Below, one piece after another: positions 51,067-62,982 of a stretch of DNA of 64,000 nucleotides; the stretch's first letter is position 1, and every line of letters starts with the position of its first letter. The position numbers and the translations under genes are program-made. Below the pieces are notes generated by a model. That model saw only the letters and a list, made by a program, of their open reading frames with translations. It was not told the origin of the DNA and made no database searches. This DNA comes from Aureobasidium sp. EXF-3400 (lineage: Eukaryota > Ascomycota > Dothideomycetes > Dothideales > Saccotheciaceae): NCBI GenBank assembly GCA_024195585.1, contig SWBL01000009.1, positions 1-64,000 of the forward strand, written 5' to 3'.

Positions 51067-51192
51067 GGATCTTTGGCCGAGTGGTCTAAGGCGGTGGTTT
51101 TAAGCTGACGAATGAGATCCAAGCGATTTGCTTTCGGAAAAAGATAAACACCACTATCGAGAGATGCGTGGGTTCGAACCCCACAGGGTCCA
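51067..51192 (+). tRNA. tRNA-Leu(UAA) with intron
   Basis: The acceptor stem GGATCTT pairs with AGGGTCC, with discriminator A at 51192. The D arm is GCC...GGC, the anticodon stem GTGGT/ACCAC, and the loop TTTAAG carries anticodon TAA at 51101-51103. A 44-nt intron (about 51105-51148) follows position 37. The long variable arm and T arm GTGGGTTCGAACCCCAC fit tRNA-Leu. A T6 Pol III terminator lies at 51205-51210. Confidence 0.93.
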
Positions 51193-51204
51193 TCATTGCC
51201 TCCC

Positions 51205-51210
51205 TTTTTT
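51205..51210 (+). terminator. Pol III terminator of tRNA-Leu
   Basis: Run of six T residues 12 nt after the tRNA 3' end. Confidence 0.8.
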
Positions 51211-51662
51211 GCACTTTCTAGACCTATGCAGAAGATGGGAAGAAGAGAGGATCATTTGAGCTCGCTAGAGAACATTTTTGCTATAGCTAAAGAAAGGCTT
51301 CATACACGGGTTATCTCGACAACCGCTGGGCATGTCTACTTAGCATCTTGGCATATCGTAGACCAAGATGCGTGGGTGCCACGATCCAAATATGAGACAG
51401 CAGCGATTGGTGGTTGTCGAGATATCTCAATTTTTATACAAGAGGTCAACTTGAACATAGGTTGTGGGAAAAAAGGAAAAAGAAGCTGTCGTACCCAAAG
51501 ACTTTTCATTGTGATCTGCAAGGCCTATAGGTCAACCTTGATACCCATATATAATGCGCTCCAATAGCAGCTAAACCACATACATATCGTCGCACATGAC
51601 ACTCAGATCGACGTCATCTCTCCAGAAGCTGTAGTGCGGTAAACATGTACTGAATCTATATA
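51211..51662. other. intergenic stretch
   Basis: About 450 nt between the tRNA and the convergent stop of the membrane-protein gene. Nothing is recognised. Confidence 0.45.
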
Positions 51663-54600
51663 TCACTCAGACAAAGCCTTCCCAACATCAATCCCGAACC
51701 TTCGTGTTTCTTGCCCATCGACCTCCCACCACCCCAAGCTAAACATATGATCCACAAAAGGTGTCTCTCTCGCAAGTTGTTTATTAGTCAAATGCCCTAC
51801 ATCCCCCGGTATCAGACTCAAAAGCTGGGAATCAGCAAACAATCTCGCTTGAGCTGCAATGCTGCACGGATTTTCTGGAAGCAAATTCTTTGTCCTTGAG
51901 AGCAGGATTGCAGCTACTGTGCACAGCCAGATTACTGCTAGTAGGCCTTCGAGAATACTTGTGGACAATCTGTTTTGGACGAGGCGTTGGCGGTTTTTGT
52001 CGACTAGGACGGCTGGTACTTGACGTGATTCGCCGTCCAGAAAGGTAGAATTGCGGATGGCTTGACTGTAGAATTGGGTCAAGAAATCATTGTAGATTTG
52101 GCTCACGCGGTCAGCAATGATGGGTGCGTTGGAAGAGGTGAAGAATTCCGCGGGGGCACTGTTACTGTCGTTGAGAACTGCCATGGCGAGGCTGTTATAG
52201 GGGTCAGGAGCTTCCATCGCGATGAAGTTGTGGATGCCACTAGATGTTTCCCCCGAATTTGCAGGCCACAAAAGTAATGAGGCTGGAGAGCTTGAGAGGA
52301 CGCTGACGTTGGTTATGGTTCTTTGAGGAATAGCATACGAAATATTGGCATTGACCTCATCCGCCTTCTGATAACAAGCGATTCCTGTCAAATCGATGGG
52401 AAACTTAGGTGCGGCGCCTCGTGTGCCGTAGATCATTATGAGGTCGGGACATGGATGTGATGATCGAGTAGGTAACACGGAACCTGACCAGTTGCTAGTG
52501 TTCAGCCATCCCATGCCCGTTGGATCGTACATAATATCTCTCAAGTCATAGAAGTTTGTTGAGTCTTCGACATCGGGAATACCGAAGCCCAGTGATAGAA
52601 CAGTTGATGGATCGCATGTCTGTGTTGGCACCAGACAGTCGCAGCCTGCAAGAACTGGGTGGGTAACATTCACATAATCACGGGTTAAGTTGAGTATCAC
52701 GAACTCTGACTGGTCCATAACTTCGCACTCCGTACGCATTTGGAGACCTGTCATGTTGACTGAGACTGATGAGGCATTCAAATGAGTGGGAATACCATCG
52801 AGAGATGAGATATCCGAGGGGATTAAAAGATTTGGTAAAGCGAAACTCTCGAAGGATCCGGCGGGATAGGGTATGGTCTGGCGGATAAGGAGATTGAAGG
52901 CATTCAAGTGCAACTGGTCAAATTGTGTCGCAACTGTATCTTCGTTGCTTGCAGTAAGCATCGTCATATTCAACCGATCGGCGACATCAAGATTCGTGTT
53001 TCCAAATTCTGGAACCGCTTGTGGGTCAAAGAGACCACTGACGATGATTGTGAGAAAGGGGCTTAGTAGTGTTACCAGCGAGATACTGAACACAGCAAAA
53101 CGCTTGGAACGAATACTGTAGTAACACCGGGAAAGGGAGTTGCCAGAAAGATAGTCTGTGAATAGAGTCTGACTTCCGGGCATGTTTCCAAGCCTCAGTA
53201 GCAGGTAAGAGTCCAGAAGTTCAATCGAAAAAGCCGTTGTTTGACCGAGAAGTTTGACGAGAGTCATGGTCAGAGCTGGTACGAACGTCCAGGCATAATG
53301 CAAATACTCGTGGTCTAGAACGTCACCAAGGCCCTGCCTTTTGGCAGACATATGATAGGTTACTTCGATGCTACTTATTATAGCAACGGGGAGCGCCAGG
53401 ACTACGATCTGCAACCATCTCGACATGGCCAAGGGCTGCCAGTACATCATCTTTTGGTTGCGCTGTAGAGCAGTGATGTGATCCGAACTGTCATCTATCA
53501 TGATAACGTCGTCAGTCCCTTGAGCGAGTTGCGATGCTGCGGAGTTTGAAAGTTTCTGATCCATTTGTTCCAAGGGCTTTGTCGAGCATGAGCTTGCGAG
53601 CTCAGGATCTGCTGCCAGTATCGTAGCCACACGGCCTAGAGATGGAAGATCTGACATCCCAGTGATCGTCGTGCGAATGAACAACATGATTGAGGTACAT
53701 ATAGCTAGTGCCACTAGTCCGCCATCCAGAAGGTAAAGAGTGACCGGTCGAAGTACCAGACGAAGCTCTCTAGCACTATATGTTCCTGTGCCAAGGTCGT
53801 ATGATCCTGCTGATAGCAAGTGCTGATTAGCTAGCTGTGTCCACGTTGCGGTGAAAAAACTTCGAGTATCAGCCTCAAGAGGTTGTGCATCCATGTATCG
53901 TGCTGGATCCTTTTCTGACGAGATCGATATCAAAACTTGGAAGAAAACATTATGAGAGGATGCATCTGTGACTCCGATTATAGCAGACGTCGCGACGAAT
54001 GCATTGCTGGCAGCTGACAGAGACCTGTTGAATGCCTGCACCAAATCTGTAGTGGACAATGTAAGAGACCCAGCCATGCCGTTTGTAGAGATGTTGAGGA
54101 TTGAATTGCTGGAGTTGAGGTAGACAAGAGCATTTTCTAGCTTGTGTGACGGCTTGCAAAATAGCACAGTCGAATTGAACTCAAAAGTACCCATCTGGAG
54201 CACTCGGTACATAGCCGCTTCAGGTGCGTCGCCGGAAAACTTCGAGTTGGCAGGTGCTGCTGCTTGTGCAGAGGCGACTATCAAGTATTGATCTGGTTGA
54301 TCTGGTTGATCTTCGCCGTCCCCCGCACATGCGTGTATGACAGATGTCCCTATAGTTCCTATTCCACCCCACGAGTTCTGCATGTACACACCAAAGAGGA
54401 CCTCTTCTGTCGTGCAGAATGAACTGGAAAATGTGGCGAAAACTCGCCACAAATCTTGTGCTAAATGCATAGTGGCATTGGAGACATATCCTGGTTGGCA
54501 GTCCAAGTCTGCAGAGAATGCAGTAACAGTGGCAGATTTGACGAAGTCCAAGCCTATCCGTGAATGAGTAATCTGTTACCATGCATTCGTCCGACAGATA

Positions 54601-55444
54601 CCTACCGACAGGTTGTCCGGGAGCATTGAATGGTTCGATCGCGTAAACCTCATTAGTGTTAGGAGGATATGTGACAGAGAGGTTCCCTGCCAAAAAACTG
54701 GAGGCGACCAGTATTGGAAGACCGTCGACTAAAGAGGTATTCAAGTTTGAAGAGTCAAAACGGGCAGTTCCAGACATGACTGTGTTGTAGCGATTGAGTA
54801 GGGTCGGTTGTAGAACGAACAGACCGGTGGATATCACCGTGATAGCCGTGATCAATTGAGACCCCAGGGCGGTGATAAAGATTGGCCAGTCTCTGGCCCG
54901 CGCGGATTCCCAAAGGACTGAGATGGGGTTTGGCGATACGTAATCAAGGGCCAGCCCCCGCTTACTCGCATCATTGCAGGAAGAGCTCAATACAAGCTTC
55001 CAAGGCATCAGTACTCTCGTGTCGTACTCGAGCCTACCCCAGAACACTGCCAAAATCGAGAAGACTAGAGACGAAGAGTCAGACTGAGTCAGCGATTCAG
55101 AGCAGAAGCCACATACCAGCTGTGGGCCCATAGGTCCAGAAATAGTGAATGTTCTCAGTGGCAGTAGCCAGGCCTTGGTTGTTCTCTGAATGCCGATAGA
55201 CAATCTGTAAGGTGATAATCAAGCTGAGAAGAAAGATAAGAAGCCCAGTCAAGTGTGCTCTGTGGAGGGTCCATGGAATACACTTTGCATCGTTCCGCAA
55301 CATGGAGTAGTGGTTAGCTTCAGATGAACTGGTGGATCGAACAGGACTGGTGCCATCCCTTGAATTCGTCTCGAAGCGTTCGTGGACATGCAGACCTCTG
55401 CTAGCGCCGAAAGCAACCTCGTCTGCTGCCGATAACGAACTCAT
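51663..55444 (-). CDS. large multi-pass membrane protein with DUF3433-type repeats
   Basis: Exons are 55444-55117, 55064-54606 and 54553-51663, giving 1225 residues. Hydrophobic segments include LTGLLIFLLSLIITLQIVY, FSILAVFWGRLEYDTRVLMPWK, ITAITVISTGLFVL, and in the second half ICTSIMLFIR, IVVLALPVAIISSIEV and FSISLVTLLSPFLTIIVSGL, and a last helix LLAVIWLCTVAAILL. A membrane block followed by a polar luminal segment occurs twice, as in fungal DUF3433 proteins, with the hallmark of Tyr/Asp-Arg followed by Met-Pro-Trp in the first block. Luminal parts have many Asn-X-Ser/Thr sites. Function is unknown; such proteins are abundant in Pezizomycotina and presumably sit in the plasma membrane or secretory path. 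Both introns (52 nt each) have good splice sites. Confidence 0.85.
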
Positions 55445-56502
55445 TGCAATCAGCGACGGTAATTCACGGTGGGTGCTTAGAAAGTTATTGGACTGGGCAG
55501 CGTCGTCTCAAACAACCATGGATCAAAGAGCAGCTGGTAACGTGAGTATCAGAAATAGCAGGAGCAGGTTGGAGGACCTTCTCAAGTTGGATGACCGTCC
55601 AAGGTTGTGTCGAGCCTCGAGTACCCAAGTATTAATGGTGCCGATGCATAGACTAGCAGCTATACTTGAACACATTCGATATGTGCAGACAACATTTGGA
55701 ATGATGTGCCTTTATCAACGTGGTATCATGTACGGGAACGCCATGCAAGTTGTGACTGTACTCTCTGGTCGTCTGTTTCCGACGTGTGGAGGCGTGGAAC
55801 AAGGCTGAGGCTGCAAGCTTCATTCAAGCCGACATATGGTACGTTCTCGCTCTGCATAAACATACAGCTGCAGCATTCCTTCATCCACACCAGGCTTTTC
55901 CGGACGTACTACCGTGACTCGAGTGGTATAAGTACGACGGCAATGTCTAGTGGTAGTCGGGGTGCCACGACGGCGACGACAACAACGAGATCCGGGTAGC
56001 GACGAGAAGGTGTACGCTGGCGGCGATGATGTGTGCTGGTGGAGGATTGCTGGATGCAGAAGTGTTTGTCATTGAGATGGTGACTAAAGTCCAGTGAGGC
56101 TGATTTTAGGTACATGGCGTCGCAATCGCTCCTTCCACCGGCGGTGAGGTATGCTAGCGACCACGAGGCTGAAGGCGGGAGGTAGAGCGGGGTAGTATGA
56201 GTTTTCGCATTCTGTATGAGTCGTATAATGACTCTACAGTCTTTTGATTTTGAAGGGAATAACACTTATCAATATCGTTGTTCGGGTTTCTGAGTATGGA
56301 AAGGCAGGTTGTCCTCGTGTGGTAGAGTGGGGCCGACTTAGGAGGTCGCGAATCGTCGTTCGACTGTGTCGTGTCGATATTGTGTACAACTGAGATTGTA
56401 CTGTATACAGAACCTGCATCGATACAAGGCTTGATTCATTGCAGAAGGCGAGGCTTTCTGCAGTCATCCATGGTGCATTGTGCAGAGTCTCGACCAGGTT
56501 CC
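55445..56502. other. 1-kb intergenic stretch
   Basis: Promoter of the membrane-protein gene and 3' flank of the GTPase gene. Open frames here lack domains. Confidence 0.45.
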
Positions 56503-57591
56503 TCAATTCTGAGGCCTCCAAGCCACAACCTCCTCATCACTCTCCTCTTCATCCTGAATCTGGAAAGCCTCCATAACCCTCCTATTCCCATGCTCATCAC
56601 AATCCAAGCCACAAGCCTTAAGCACCGCCCACCTCACAGCCTCAATCCCAATCTTCGCCCCTCCACCCCAGCCCTGCAATCCCTTGATTTGTTTCTCGGC
56701 ACTAGCAGCCAACACATCCCTCTTCTTCCTCCTCTTCCCTTGATCCAAAGTACTCAACTGCTCCTCCACAGCCTCATAAACCTTATCAAGTTTCTGCACT
56801 TGCCTTTGCAACTTTTCAGCACCGGGGACTTTGCTGTCAGTCATTACTATCCTATCCACTTTGGACAGAATGATTTGATAGGGTATCCCTTGCATCTCAA
56901 AGTGTTGGAGTAACACCAAGTCTCTGGGTTTAATGCCATGTAAAGCATCAATCAACAAAAACACCATGCGTAATTGCTTTCTCTTTTCGAAAAACTTGTT
57001 GATTTCTGGTCCCCATTCTTGACGGGAGTGGTATCCGTAGCCAGGTGTATCGACCACAACCAGAGCACCTTGTTGTAATTGTTTCAGCGCTTCTTTGGCT
57101 GCGGTATCTCTGGTGTTGCCGCCAGTTCCAAATGCATTCAGTGTTTTTGTGTGTCCGGCTTTGGAACTAACTCTTGCTATCTTTTCCTTGGGGCGGCCGA
57201 ATACAGCATTGAGAAGGGAAGATTTACCAACGTTGGAGCGGCCCACGAAACAGACTTCTGGATATGGAGAACGAGGGATTTGGGAGAATTTTGCGGCGGT
57301 CCAGAGGTGGATGGGTGGGGAGGATGGGTTTTGGAAGTAGCGGGTTGCGTAGGTTTGTTGGGTTGGTGTGGGTGGGGTGGAGACGTGGTAGCGTTGGAGA
57401 GCCACTGGCTTTGGAGGTATGATGTCCTTTGTTGGTGAGGGTGAGGATGTGGTGGGTGGAGATGAGGTAGAGGGAGGAGTGTGTCGGGTTGGCGGCGGCG
57501 CTGTGGTTGTTGCGGTGCTGGCGTAGCGGAGGCGCAGTATGCGACTGCGAGCGACATGGGCGAGGCACCTCTGCCGCACAAACAGATCCAT
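56503..57591 (-). CDS. EngB/YihA-type GTPase, probably mitochondrial
   Basis: Bacterial EngB (YsxC) is a GTPase for large ribosomal subunit assembly; fungal homologues are mitochondrial and likely assist mitoribosome biogenesis. I start at the Met at 57591 (MDLFVRQRCLAHVARSRILR), which opens a basic presequence, giving 362 residues; the frame is open to a Met at 57693 but that part is not presequence-like. A Pro/Thr/Ser-rich linker follows to about residue 85. GTPase motifs are G1 GRSNVGKSSLLNAVF, a switch region ARVSSKAGHTKTLNAFG, G3 VVVDTPGYGYHSR and G4 ILSKVDRI, the last as Ser-Lys-Val-Asp rather than Thr-Lys-x-Asp. A Lys/Arg-rich insert (QGKRRKKRDVL) and an acidic C-terminus (DEEESDEEVV) extend it beyond bacterial size. 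No introns are seen. Confidence 0.92.
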   Translation of the reverse strand: MDLFVRQRCLAHVARSRILRLRYASTATTTAPPPTRHTPPSTSSPPTTSSPSPTKDIIPPKPVALQRYHVSTPPTPTQQTYATRYFQNPSSPPIHLWTAAKFSQIPRSPYPEVCFVGRSNVGKSSLLNAVFGRPKEKIARVSSKAGHTKTLNAFGTGGNTRDTAAKEALKQLQQGALVVVDTPGYGYHSRQEWGPEINKFFEKRKQLRMVFLLIDALHGIKPRDLVLLQHFEMQGIPYQIILSKVDRIVMTDSKVPGAEKLQRQVQKLDKVYEAVEEQLSTLDQGKRRKKRDVLAASAEKQIKGLQGWGGGAKIGIEAVRWAVLKACGLDCDEHGNRRVMEAFQIQDEEESDEEVVAWRPQN

Positions 57592-57968
57592 AGTCGAGTA
57601 TTTGAACATCAAATCGTGTTTTTGAAAAAAGTTATAGAGAGCGAAGAATGTCAGAGAAAGCAGTTGCTCAATCAATCCTGGTCCGAGCTTCACATGTCAT
57701 CCACAAATTTCACCTTGATGGGAATCGACTTTGTCAGACAAAGACTGTCGGATTGTTTGATACGTCCAAGTAAACAGTTCGACTCGCACATGTTTCTCTA
57801 TACTCTAGTGCCATATTCTCTACTCTTCTCCCGTTCATGCTCATAGGTATCCATTATGCTCATGATGTCCTCCACTCTTGTAATCTGCCCATTGACTCCA
57901 TGTTCGTCTAAATGCAAAACACAGTACCCTCCCCTCTTGAACCTCCCCTCTTGAACACCGTCTCAATC
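57592..57968. other. intergenic stretch between two minus-strand genes
   Basis: 377 nt with the GTPase promoter. No element stands out. Confidence 0.45.
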
Positions 57969-60620
57969 TCAAGATGGACGAAGACCTGGACTGTTCAGTC
58001 CCAGACGTGGGCTGACACCTCCATTGCGTTCTCTTCGCAGACTACGCAATTGCGACTCGATCTGCCTGCGCTGTTCTTGTTCGGCCTGTTGCATCTGTTA
58101 GCTTTCTGTCGCAGAATAACACCTCATGACAGTACTCACCCTCAACAGTTTGACACCTTCCGCTCTGGTCTCTCTCATCATTTTCTTGAACTCGTTCCTC
58201 AACACCATTGTGCTGGTCGTTTCCCTTCCAGCACCCAATTCTGGTGTACCTCCAGGACTTCTGACACCAAGCCATCTGACTCTCTCATCACTGAGCTGGA
58301 CTTCCAACTGATCCAGCTTGTCGCGAAGGCCGTCGATCACAGAATCGAGCTTCTCACGCTCCTTCTCCATCTCAACCGTCTCACGCGTGAGTTCTTGGTA
58401 GTCGTTCGCCATCTCGCCGAGCTCTTTCTCCAGTGCACGCATACGACCATCATCCCGTGTGCCTGAAGCCTGGATCTCGCGCAGTGTGATGATTTCTCCT
58501 TCCAGTGACTTCGCTCGTGATTCGGCATTTTGATGCAGTCCGAGCATTTCGGCCATCTGACTCTCGTGCTGACCTTTGTCGCGTTTCAACTGCTCAAGCT
58601 CTGCACTCATGCTCTTTGACTTTTGCTCCATCTCTTGGAATTCTGGGTGGGACGTCACCTCTCTGGCGCGCTCGGATCGACTGCCGTATGCGCCGTCCAG
58701 CTCTGCCTTGGCCATTGCCAGCTCAGTGGTGAGACGGATTATCTCGGTCTCCATGTCGTCCATTTCCTCTGACTTCAAAGCCAAAGTGGCCTCCGCAGTT
58801 TCTCTGGCTACCTTGGCCTGGTTGAAAGATCCGTTCAGCTCGTCCAGGCGATCTTGGTGGTCGCTCTCTTTGTGTTGTGCTTCGATGGCTGCGATACGTG
58901 CTTCATCTTGGTGCTCGGAGAGGCCGTTCTCAAGTTCAACAATCTGGTCCTCGAGCTGTTCAATGCGCTTTCCCTGTGATTCAATCTCCTCGAGTGCCTC
59001 TTGCTCACGCTCCTTGAGTTCTTCTATCTCGCTGACACGAGCGGCGTCCTCGCTGTTAGATTTTCCAGCGAGATCGCGTTGTTGTTCGATCTGGCGCCTG
59101 AGGATACCAGTCTGGTTTTCGAGCTCACTGTGGCGAGCGAACAAGTGCTGAACCTTGGATGTAAAGGCTTGAGCACTAAAAGGCTCAGAATTGGTTCTTT
59201 CGAGCTCTTCATCATCCGAGTCAACATCCCTGTTAGCAGCAGCAGACTCTTTGGAGGACATGATGCCCCACAGGCCTAACATGGCTGCCTCGTGTTGCGC
59301 AGCCTTCTCGGCGTGAGTGTCTGCCCTTGTGTGAGCTTCATCCAGTTCTCGAGTAGTGGCTTGATGAGCCTCCTGGAGAGATGCATTGTGTTGCAGCACA
59401 TGATCAATGTTGGAAAGGTTCTCCTCGAGGTAGTTGACCTGATCCTGTGTTCCTTGACCAGTAGGTTGTGGTGGTGGTTGTATACTCTCGTAGCTAGAAA
59501 GAAAAGTGAACAGTTGATGGTTAACACCTTCTAGCCTTTTCTCGACTTGGTTCTGATCCTCCTTAGAACCATTGAGTGTGTCCTCGCGTGATTGGACGAT
59601 ATACTTGTGCTCCTCGAGCAGGGCGAAAATGCCATCCTGCAATTGCTCGAGTTGATTGTTGATGCGAACCGAAGGCTCGTCATCTTCTGGATAGGCAGAG
59701 GGAATGTCGTCTGGTGAGTTATCGATGCTTCCTGCACGTCCTTTCTTCGCTTGAGAAATAAGAGAGCGCATCTGGCCATTCAAGAACTGTAGCCTCGTGT
59801 TGACGTCGTTCAATTCGGCGGTGTGGACAGCGGAGTGTCCTTTGTCGACGTCGGTGTGGACACTCTGATCATAGTCACGGATGTGAGGCAGAGAGTCGAG
59901 CGAGACGTGATTGGCGGACTCTGCTTCGCGCTGGAGGTGAGAGGCCTGCAAAACAGCCGCCGTGTGGCGCAGCAGCCTGCTTTCGATGTATTGTCTTCGG
60001 TTCTCAAGACCGACCAGAATCTGAACCAGCTCTTCGACCTTCTTCTCGCTATGTGCAAGCTCATCGCTAGCCTGACCAATACTGTCGCTATTGACACTGG
60101 ACGCACTAGATCTTCTGTCACCCAACAAGCTCTTTCTACGGCCTTGCGACATGCGACCCTTCTGCGAATAGAGACGGTGCAAGGAGCGGGCAGCTTCGCG
60201 GACTTTGCTCTCCAGGGCGAGTTTACGGCGTGTTCCCTCAATACGGCCGTCGACCTTTGTCTTTTCCTTCTTCAACGCATCGACCTCTTCAATGGCCAGG
60301 ATGTCGAAACGCGAGCTGTCAAACATGGCAGTCTCGACTAGCAGGTGCCTGTGAAGATCATCGCCATTGGCGAACGAGTCGGCTCTTGGAGTGGGTGGTT
60401 GTTGCATATCGGAGGGACTGATCAGAGAGGGGTGTTGGTGGTTGTAGCCATTCTGGTTCTGCGACAGCATAGCCATGGCCTTCCAGTCTGTGTCGGTGTA
60501 GCCTGGTGTGCTGGGGTCGAGGAATGAGGTTCGTGGGTAGTCGTTAGCGGCGCTGAGGTCGTCAAATGCATCAGGTCTCGAGTATGCTGGCGACTCTTGC
60601 GAATGTGATGTGACTGCCAT
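57969..60620 (-). CDS. Uds1-domain coiled-coil protein (up-regulated during septation)
   Basis: Exons are 60620-58140 and 58085-57969, giving 865 residues. The N-terminal 100 residues are disordered and rich in Ser, Pro and Asn. Residues of about 105-230 match the Uds1 family: DILAIEEVDALKKEKTKVD, KLALESKVREAARSLHRLYS and LAHSEKKVEELVQILVGLENR. After that come long coiled coils (about 410-830), with runs such as IEELKEREQEALEEIESQ and TTELAMAKAELDGAY. The second exon replaces an out-of-frame tail with AEQEQRRQIESQLRSLRRE, continuing the coiled coil and ending NSPGLRPS. The intron has a GTGAGT donor, GCTAAC branch and CAACAG acceptor. Proteins of this type are linked to septum formation in fission yeast; in filamentous fungi the role is less known. 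A cytoskeletal or septal scaffold role is an inference. Confidence 0.9.
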
Positions 60621-61355
60621 TGAGGATGAGAGATGGTTGCTAGGAGAAAGGGGTTCAAGGCGGGGTTGCTGAGTGTCAATTCTCCTCTAATCTCTTCTGC
60701 GTCCACGAATGAAAGTGCTGCCTTGACCGGTTTTCAAACGTAGATACACTGGAATCAAGGCTTCATCATCGCGATAAGGGAAGAACGAAGAAAGAAGAAA
60801 GTACGAGACGACAAGAATATCATTCGCGAAATTAGGATGAGGTGAGATTACTTTGGGCAACTGCTCCACACGGGAGCCGGGAGTGCCACTCAGACCGAAA
60901 GCCGTTGCGCATCAATTGTCTTCTGGAACCAATTTACCCCCTGCGCTTCTCCCCTTTGACATGCTCTGGGCATCAACAGGAGTCTGTCAACATTCAACAC
61001 TTTGATGGTCAATTCTCAGAGTCATGTCTCTCGTCCTACTTGACCTATTTGCACGATATGCACTTTCTATCGACCTTCTGCCTCATTTCGACCCTAATCA
61101 CAAACCCTAGCCTCTGACTCGAGTCTTCGTATCACTCCAAGAAAATACGCATGCTTGTTGTCACGGAAAGCTGCATGAACACGTTCGTGTTCTACATTGA
61201 AAGGCTCTCCTTGTGCAAGAGTCCTTGTTTGTACAAATATTGTAAGGCATTATCGAAGGGCATGGTTGAAAATTCAAGATCCTGTTCAGGGTCCGAGGCT
61301 TCAACTCTGCTTTATTCTTCAACTTCTTTCGCATCACCCAAGCATCACTATTTCT
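60621..61355. other. intergenic stretch
   Basis: 735 nt with the Uds1 gene promoter and the 3' flank of the reductase gene. No other feature was recognised. Confidence 0.45.
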
Positions 61356-62448
61356 CTACGCCTTGTTGCCGAACAATGCCTCGTAAGTATCGTACGTGTA
61401 GGCGAGGTCGAGATGCCAGTAATTTGGCGTCGTAGGCTTCGTGATCAACCAGGCTTCATCAAGAACCTTGACGACCTCCTCGGGCAAAGGTCCCTTTTCG
61501 ACATCCTTAAGGTTACCCTCGAGCTGTTGTTGGTTGCTGACACCGATGATGATACCGTCGTTGCCACCATCCTTGATGTTGAGTCCACTGTGATGCACCA
61601 TCCAACGCAGTGCTGTCTCGATCAATGTCAGGTTGTGCTTTTGAACAACCGGCTCGATGACTCGCAGAGCATCAAAGGTGGCATCTCTGAAGTAGCGCTT
61701 GCGGTACATGCCACCCATCTTACCGACTGAGTCGCTGTAACGACCCTCGGTGGGGACCTCGCTGGTCTTGTATTTGCCAGAAAAGATACCTCCAGCGACA
61801 GGATTATAGACAACGATGTCCAGACCATAACGGCGGCAGACAGGAATCACTTCCTGCTCGATGCTACGAGTGATGGCGTTGTACATGCCCTGGTAGATGG
61901 TAGGTCGGACCCAGTTGTTGTATTTGCAGTGCATGACGATTTCAGCCACCTCGAAAGCCGTGTAGTTGGACAGACCCAGCTGGACAAACTTGCCCTGCTT
62001 GTGAGCTCTGTTGACAGCCTCCAGAGTCTCAGTGAAAGGGACGGAACGATCTGGTGCGTGCAGGTAGAAGATGTCGACACAATCAGTTCCTAGCTCAGCC
62101 AAACTCTTATCGAGAGAGGCGAGGATGCTGTCTGCCTTGTGCATACCAGGCTCGTGAGGGTAGCACTTGGTCGCCAGGGTCAGACCACGGTCCTTCCAGT
62201 GGGCATCCTTGGTCCATGCTTCCTGCTTTCCGCCAACATAAGTGCGAGCAGTGTCAATTTCATTGTAGCCCTGAGATTGCAGGTAGTCCAATGCCTTGTT
62301 GTAGTCGGCGAGATCAGTTTGACGAGCACCCGAGTCGGTATCGGGACCCTAGTGATGTTAGCAAAGATAGGGAACATAGGTACTGCAAGCTTACAAAGGT
62401 CATGGTCCCGAGGATGACTCTCGGCTTGCCGGTTCCTGTGAGCAACAT
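61356..62448 (-). CDS. aldo-keto reductase, AKR7 (aldehyde reductase)-like
   Basis: An NADPH-dependent (beta/alpha)8 oxidoreductase. Exons are 62448-62395 and 62348-61356, giving 348 residues. The first exon encodes MLLTGTGKPRVILGTMTF and joins to GPDTDSGARQT. Catalytic residues are Asp and Tyr in NEIDTARTYVGGKQE, Lys in GLTLATKCYP and His in DIFYLHAPDRSVP, so the tetrad is complete. The cofactor segment GIIIGVSNQQQLEGNL follows the usual C-terminal pattern. The frame is open upstream of 62448 to a Met at 62538, whose 30 residues (MFKNFLSPIRPFVRDISSKN) resemble a mitochondrial presequence, so a longer targeted form is possible. The substrate cannot be told from sequence; the AKR7 group reduces aldehydes, including dialdehydes. 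Divergent from the transporter gene. Confidence 0.93.
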
Positions 62449-62982
62449 TCTGGATGGAATTTGTAGGGAACGATGCGAGTTCTTAGATGAGATATCTCTC
62501 ACGAAAGGTCTAATGGGAGAAAGAAAGTTCTTGAACATGGACAGGAAGTGATAAGTGGACAAAAGACGACCGACGAGGACCCCTCATCGGCAGTGACGAA
62601 AGAGGCAGCTACTAATATGGAGATAAGGCTAAACCCCGACAAAAGGCTATTCCAGCCGACTTCCTGCGGCAGACGCTCGCTGGCTTGTGATGGCCGATGA
62701 TGATGGACTTTTGAAAAGTTGCACTGCTTGAACAGACATCAATCTGGATCAGATATATCCACGGAACAGACTCGTGGTCAAGTATTTAACAATTGCCCGG
62801 CGCAGCTGATACAAGAGCAAAGACGAAACCCCCCTTCAACGCCCGGAGCGCATCGTGGTGGAGTCAGTAAGGGGAGTCCATCAGCCTCGTAATCACGCAA
62901 CCAAGTCACGTTGCACTCTCCTGCCCACCCAAACCCTTATCTCGATCAAATCAGGACACTGCCGCGCAGTGCAACCGCGTGC
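62449..62982. promoter_or_regulatory. divergent promoter region, reductase and transporter
   Basis: 534 nt between divergent starts. On the minus strand the first 90 nt may encode an alternative N-terminus of the reductase. A CCCCCC-type run lies at 62830-62834. No operator can be named. Confidence 0.4.
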
